Assembly (NCBI GenBank): GCA_023079485.1
Contig: CM041084.1
Coordinates: forward strand, 99,862,467 to 99,926,466
Source: Archilochus colubris
Taxonomy: Eukaryota > Chordata > Aves > Apodiformes > Trochilidae
Reading direction: 5' to 3'
DNA length: 64,000 nt
In this document: piece after piece, positions 59,021 to 64,000 of the stretch
Position numbering within the stretch: the stretch's first letter is position 1
Layout: each line of letters begins with the position of its first letter
The notes under the pieces: model-generated
Seen by the model: the letters and a program-made list of their open reading frames with translations, nothing else
The model's database searches: none
Told to the model about the DNA's origin: nothing
Made by a program: the position numbers and the translations under genes

Positions 59021-62000
59021 AGACTGCTTCTTGTTAGCTCTAGTCGTGAGGATTCCATGAAAGCCAGAAATACTTCAGTCAAACTGCAAAAGGCACTAAG
59101 CATCTTTCTGGATTGAGGGCATCTGTAGTAACTTATTTTTTAATACTCTAAAGCAAAGCTAGAATATAATTCCTGAGGCTCTTTGGGTAGCTGGACATCT
59201 CACAGATACCATTATTGCTCATCATTAAACCTCAAATATTTGTAAAGTGCATATAAAGATAAGGGATTAATTTTCAATGTTTTTGTGTTGTTAGTTAAAA
59301 TTACTTTGGAAAAAATGTGAGGTTTTGCACTGAGTTTTCACATATCTGCACTTTCTCCTCAGTCCCAAGCTGTTGCACACCAGTAAGCTCTGTGACAGTA
59401 CCCAGTTTGGTACCAAAGGAATGAATGCCAGGTAAGCCCCTTTCCCTTCTGCAGATAGGATTAAATCCCTATCCACATCTTGCTGAGAATGTCATGGTCA
59501 TGCTGCAAATGTTGTCTGTGCTCCTGTGCTAGCTAGGAGCCAAGAATGGAGTTAAACTAAAAGTCTAGCCCAGAGCTGACCTCTGATCTTGGCAAGTACT
59601 GAAAGACAACTTGTATACTTATTAAAATCTCTAATTTTTCTTTCCTAGTTTTGGCATTTACTTTCTGCAAATTTCCTGGAGACTTGCATAACCTGTTATT
59701 TTTCTGTTAAATACTGATTTTTTTTAAAGGATTCATTCTAGATCAGTAAAACAAAACATATCCCACTGTCTTCTGCAGCCACTGAATCAGACAGCAGAAA
59801 TGTGTAACATTTATTTACCCAAAATTTTAATCAAATATTCCAAATGAGCCTCTCAAAGACTAGGGAATAGCCAGAGATTGTATCTGAGAAGTTATTCTGA
59901 ACAGAAAAGACTTTTAAGAAAATCATACTTGATTAGCAAACACAGCATGAGCAGAAAAATGGGAAAGCTTATTCAAAAAATTCAGCATTTAATCACCTGG
60001 TTCTCATGAAAGCATTAGCTTCCTCGGGAAGGTCTAACACAAATTACCTGACTTGATTCTTGAATGACAGTCTAATTATTTTTAATTTTTATTTATTTTC
60101 ACAATTTTCCTACTATCTAGTGTTTCATGAAGTACTTACATGGCGACTTCTCTATAGACAATTCAAGTAAATGGATGCAAAAATCTAAGTAATTTTCATG
60201 TGCTTTCCTCAGTGACAACATCCATTAAATTTTATGCAGACAACTAAGATGATTTCATATGCTCATTTGATTTTTGGCATCACTGAACCCACTTCACCTA
60301 CTTTTGCAATTGCTAATCAGACGTTCCATGGGGCCTTTTTTCCTTAGAAAACGAACAAATGTGGTCTACTTTTTCCAAGCCATTTGGTTCATCAGCAAAA
60401 ATATGCTAGATGCAGGGAATTGACTGCAGGTCCTCATTGACTGACCCACAATCTGTTTGGGCTAATGCAATGTGATGGTATACAACATGAGGTTTTATAA
60501 GAGATGCACCCACTGCAGCAGAATTAATTCCATTAACATGTAATGCCAATTAGCAGTTTCCTACTATACAGCAGAAGTCCCCATCATGCATATAAGATCA
60601 CCTGCTTTTCAATATGTAATGAGATTTTATGTTTCCACCATGAATTTTCATTCTGATGCCCAATTAAGTCTAAATTCTCCAAACATCTCAAGCCCCACGT
60701 GTAGTAATCAGAATAAGTGCTCTTTTGAAGATTTGTCCTTAGTGTCACAATGGGAGCTGCTGAGTATTAAGCTCATCAAAATCTGGCCCCATCTTCTTTG
60801 AAAATGCTGACCTCAAATGTCTATGAAGTGCTCCCATTCAAGGGCCATGTTCTGTGTTTTTTGGTACACTGCATAAATCTGTCTCTGGCCAAGTAGTCTA
60901 AAGGCTCCACAAGGAAAATTATGCAGAAGAAAAAGAAAACCAAGTAACACTAAAGCAAGCTTCATTCCAGTGCATGTATCTGAAAGTTTTAGAGTCCTGT
61001 AAAATTAGGTTTGCAAAGAAAAGAGGACCCAGAAGTGCCTCATTTCAGGTTTGTGGACTATTGGGATGAGGGCATGTCTTATTTCTAGAGACATTACATC
61101 AATGTCGCTCTTACGAGACAAGTACCCCAGGTGCTCCCTGGGCTTGCTGGGATTTTAATTAACTTGCCAATACAAATCCAGTTTTGGTTATATACTTCTA
61201 ATGCTTGCAGAGAAGTCTCTTTTTTATTTCCTCCAGTCTGAAGCTGGAGAGGTGGGTGAAATTATTTTCTTTTGTTGCCAAACTAGAGTGTTTTTGGACA
61301 ACAGATAAGGTGCTCTGAGACAAAATGCTCTGAAATACATTTACATCTAGTCATGCTTTAGATTTCTGCTGGTAAATTTGCCAAACAGATTAAGTCCCAT
61401 AGATACATAACAAATATTGTTATGGTTTTTGCCTTCCTCCCAGGGATGCTGTACAGGCAGAGGAAACAGGTCACTACATAAGGAGCTGACTCTTTTAGAG
61501 CATGTAGGAATCTGACTGACTAACAAGTGATCAAAGACAAAAGAACTACAAAAAAAGTTTAAAGTTTTGTTGCATCCATGGCTCAGGATTTATAGGTAAT
61601 GGGAACAACAACTCACAACAAATAAACACTCCCTGTAGTAAACCTCCATTACATTCCAGGACTTTGGAGTCTTTACTAGGCAGAGTTGGCCGCAGAGATG
61701 GGAGCCTCCAGATCTAGAAGTTTGGGACCTGACCAGCTTTTGAAGCTTGGTTCTGCTTTTAATCACAATTAAGAATTAAGCCATGGCCAGATATTACAAG
61801 CACTTCAGTAGAAGCCATTTAAAAAAAACACAATGTCATTTTTTTTTTTTTTAAACAGTTCCACTTTCCAGGCAGGGTGAGAAAGTCAGCAGCAAAGAGA
61901 GCAGACTGAAAATACAGGCCATTAAATATTAACATGAGATGTTAAAAATAAATATGGGTTACTTCAAGTTACCGTAAGCTCTTTATTTTTTCTGACCTAG

Positions 62001-64000
62001 TTATCTCAGCCACTCCTACACTACTGCAAAAATTCCTTCCTAATGTGAAACAAGTGCTGTGATGTATTTCATCTCAGAGCTTTACAGACAGTACCAGCAA
62101 CTCAGGGCTCTCCTGGGAAGAAGCAAACCTTGGAGACTTCCAGCTTCACCACTCACCCCAAACTCCCTACGTAAGCAGTTCTTACTTGCAGCTGAGAGCT
62201 TAAGAAAACTGTAGACGGCCTCAAAACCCAGAACACCTCTAAAACCCAGGGTGTTTTTCAACACAGCCTGACACGCTCTGGGTCTGCTGACACTGCTAGA
62301 ACTTGCAAAGCTGGGACTACACAGGTGAAGAGTTTTCTTGCTCTAGTTTTGCTTCGTTAATGTGCTTTGGGATCATATATAAATTAGATGGAGCTGATGT
62401 TTATGGGTGTAAGTCTGCAGTGTGTGTAGAGCAAGGACCTGGGTCTGTGAGGCTGATGGGCACAGCAAAGGTCCTGCATGCAGGAGGTTTGCAGAGCCAA
62501 GGCATCCACGAAAGTGAGACGGACAATTCAGGGCAACTCGCACTGATGGATGTGAGGGCACAGCTTGGCTCTGGCAGAGCCTTGAGGGTGCAGGAGATTT
62601 GTAGGAAGCTACTCCTCTGTCATGGTCCTACAGAAAACACTTCTGACTCACTGAATCTATGACAGTGTCAGAATTAACCTCTGCTAAGGCTTCCTATTCC
62701 TATGCCAGATAATTATCATAATCCTTTCTTGTCATTGACAGATACAAGACCTATAGCACTGGAAAAATTTTTTACATGCCTGTCAATAAACACATTGCTT
62801 GTTAGAAGATTCAGTGGCATGAGCAGGCAAAACAAGTCATAGAGCTTAAAATGAGAAATATTTATTTCAATGTCCCTGGTCATTGCAAGGGTTCTATATG
62901 GAAAGTTGGTACATGACAGAGCTTGTACTAAACCAGGATGCTGCTCTGTATTTATTTTACTCCTTTTAGATTAAATCAGTCAACAGATGGAATGCACTTA
63001 AATCACATCTTTTCCACCTTTTCACCTCCTTCTTCAGCTTCTGCCAAAGAGGAGTTTGTTGAGAGGGTGACAGTGGCAGGTCTGTGTGACTGGCAAGATA
63101 AGTCCTCAAAACTGGCAATGCTTGACTTCCAACAGGGTCAGTAACCCTGGAACCTTTCCAAATACTGAACAGACCAAATAAATACTACTTTGGGAACACA
63201 CTGCATAGAAAATAATAGCTAGAGAATGGTGTTGTCAGCTAGCACTACAAAAAAGGAAAGCAAAAGAGTGTGTAAACTTATTGCAGAGTGTGAAGTAGCA
63301 TGAAGACCACAGACCTCTACTATTTTTAATTCAAACAGAAATTCCATCTGGAGTTACACCTTTAACTAGAGAGGTCAGATGTTCATAGTTGTGACAGTCT
63401 GGGAAATTCAAGGCAAAGACCTGAAACACAAAGACTCACACTATCCCCAGATCTTGTAGTGATTCCAGCAAAGTAATGTGGCCATAGACAGTGTTTGTCT
63501 GAGAGCTTTCACTGTGGAGAGGGCTCCCAAGTCAAGGGCCCAAAAAGAGATGGGGCATAAGACATAAAGACTCAAGAATTTTTTCACTCAATTTGTGGTT
63601 TATAAAGAAATCTTGCTCCATTCTGCGTAGGATTGCAAATAATTCCATGTAACAGGATGCTCTCATCTGAACTATTGCCATTTTAAAAATGCAAGAAGAT
63701 TCTCCTGAAGAACTGTTGGAAGCCTTAAATCAGTTCCCTTTGAATGTGTGCTACTATTATTATGACTACTGTTATGTTAAATGCACAAAGGAATAAGCTA
63801 GGATATGTGGCAATGCTCTGACACACATAAGCAGGGCATAGGAGACGTCAGGGAAAAATCAGCATGATTTGCTTTTAGGTATTTAAAAACAAACCCAGTG
63901 ACAGGAAGGAACTTTTGCATTGTTTCCCCATCATCTCTAAGGGGAACATTAAATACGTTCGCTAGTTTCTTAAATTATTTGAAGGAAATAAAATCACTTC
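59021..64000 (-). other. Intron or 5' part of MTCL1-like gene, no exon seen
   Basis: About 5 kb without a recognisable exon or repeat. The gene must continue to the right because exon a is entered in phase 0 from an upstream coiled-coil exon. Open frames up to 119 codons (for example at 62303-62662 on the opposite strand) have no recognised similarity. A small unrecognised exon cannot be excluded. Confidence 0.5.

Noticed and set aside
62303..62662. 119-codon plus-strand open frame
   Set aside because: No similarity recognised, lies antisense in the gene's intron region, and has no exon-like boundaries.

Overview
The window is vertebrate, almost certainly avian, nuclear DNA. Three things show this: several chicken-repeat-1 (CR1) LINE 3' ends with the diagnostic ATTCTATGATT-type tail, a short LTR with a 6-bp target duplication, and a split gene with GT-AG introns whose protein matches a vertebrate cytoskeletal gene. 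There are no prokaryotic operons, CRISPR arrays or complete RNA genes that I can recognise.

Right part (about 36-64 kb, minus strand): the 3' half of one gene, which I call MTCL1 (microtubule crosslinking factor 1, also SOGA2/KIAA0802). Six coding exons can be placed to the base: 58699-58532, 53899-53645, 49912-49607, 46878-46847 (a 32-nt microexon), 45487-43927 (a 1,561-nt exon) and 40424-40386 (the last 12 codons plus stop). Each is bounded by AG and GT in the correct orientation. The phases join without a break, giving 2,361 nt, or 786 residues plus stop. The first two exons encode coiled coil. The third and fifth encode Ser/Pro-rich, largely disordered tail with conserved islands. The last encodes a short conserved C-terminus ending in PWGL. 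The 5' half of the gene lies beyond position 64000. The 3' UTR probably runs from 40385 to about 36155. It holds an (AAT)n/(ATT)n microsatellite, a GC-rich patch, a miR-17-type seed match and a Pumilio-type element.

Left part (1 to about 36 kb): intergenic DNA downstream of the gene, with no coding gene that I can support. It contains one 1-kb CR1 element with a broken reverse transcriptase frame (16.3-17.3 kb), several short CR1 3' fragments on both strands, one 206-bp solo LTR (6181-6386) with matching 6-bp direct repeats, microsatellites (TA, CA, GATA) and a few clean inverted repeats that no called element explains. Nothing here resembles a new multi-gene system. The most useful observations are the complete exon solution of the gene's 3' half, the hidden 12-residue terminal exon, a cluster of QT motifs that looks like a dynein-light-chain-binding tract, the solo LTR, and four hairpins.
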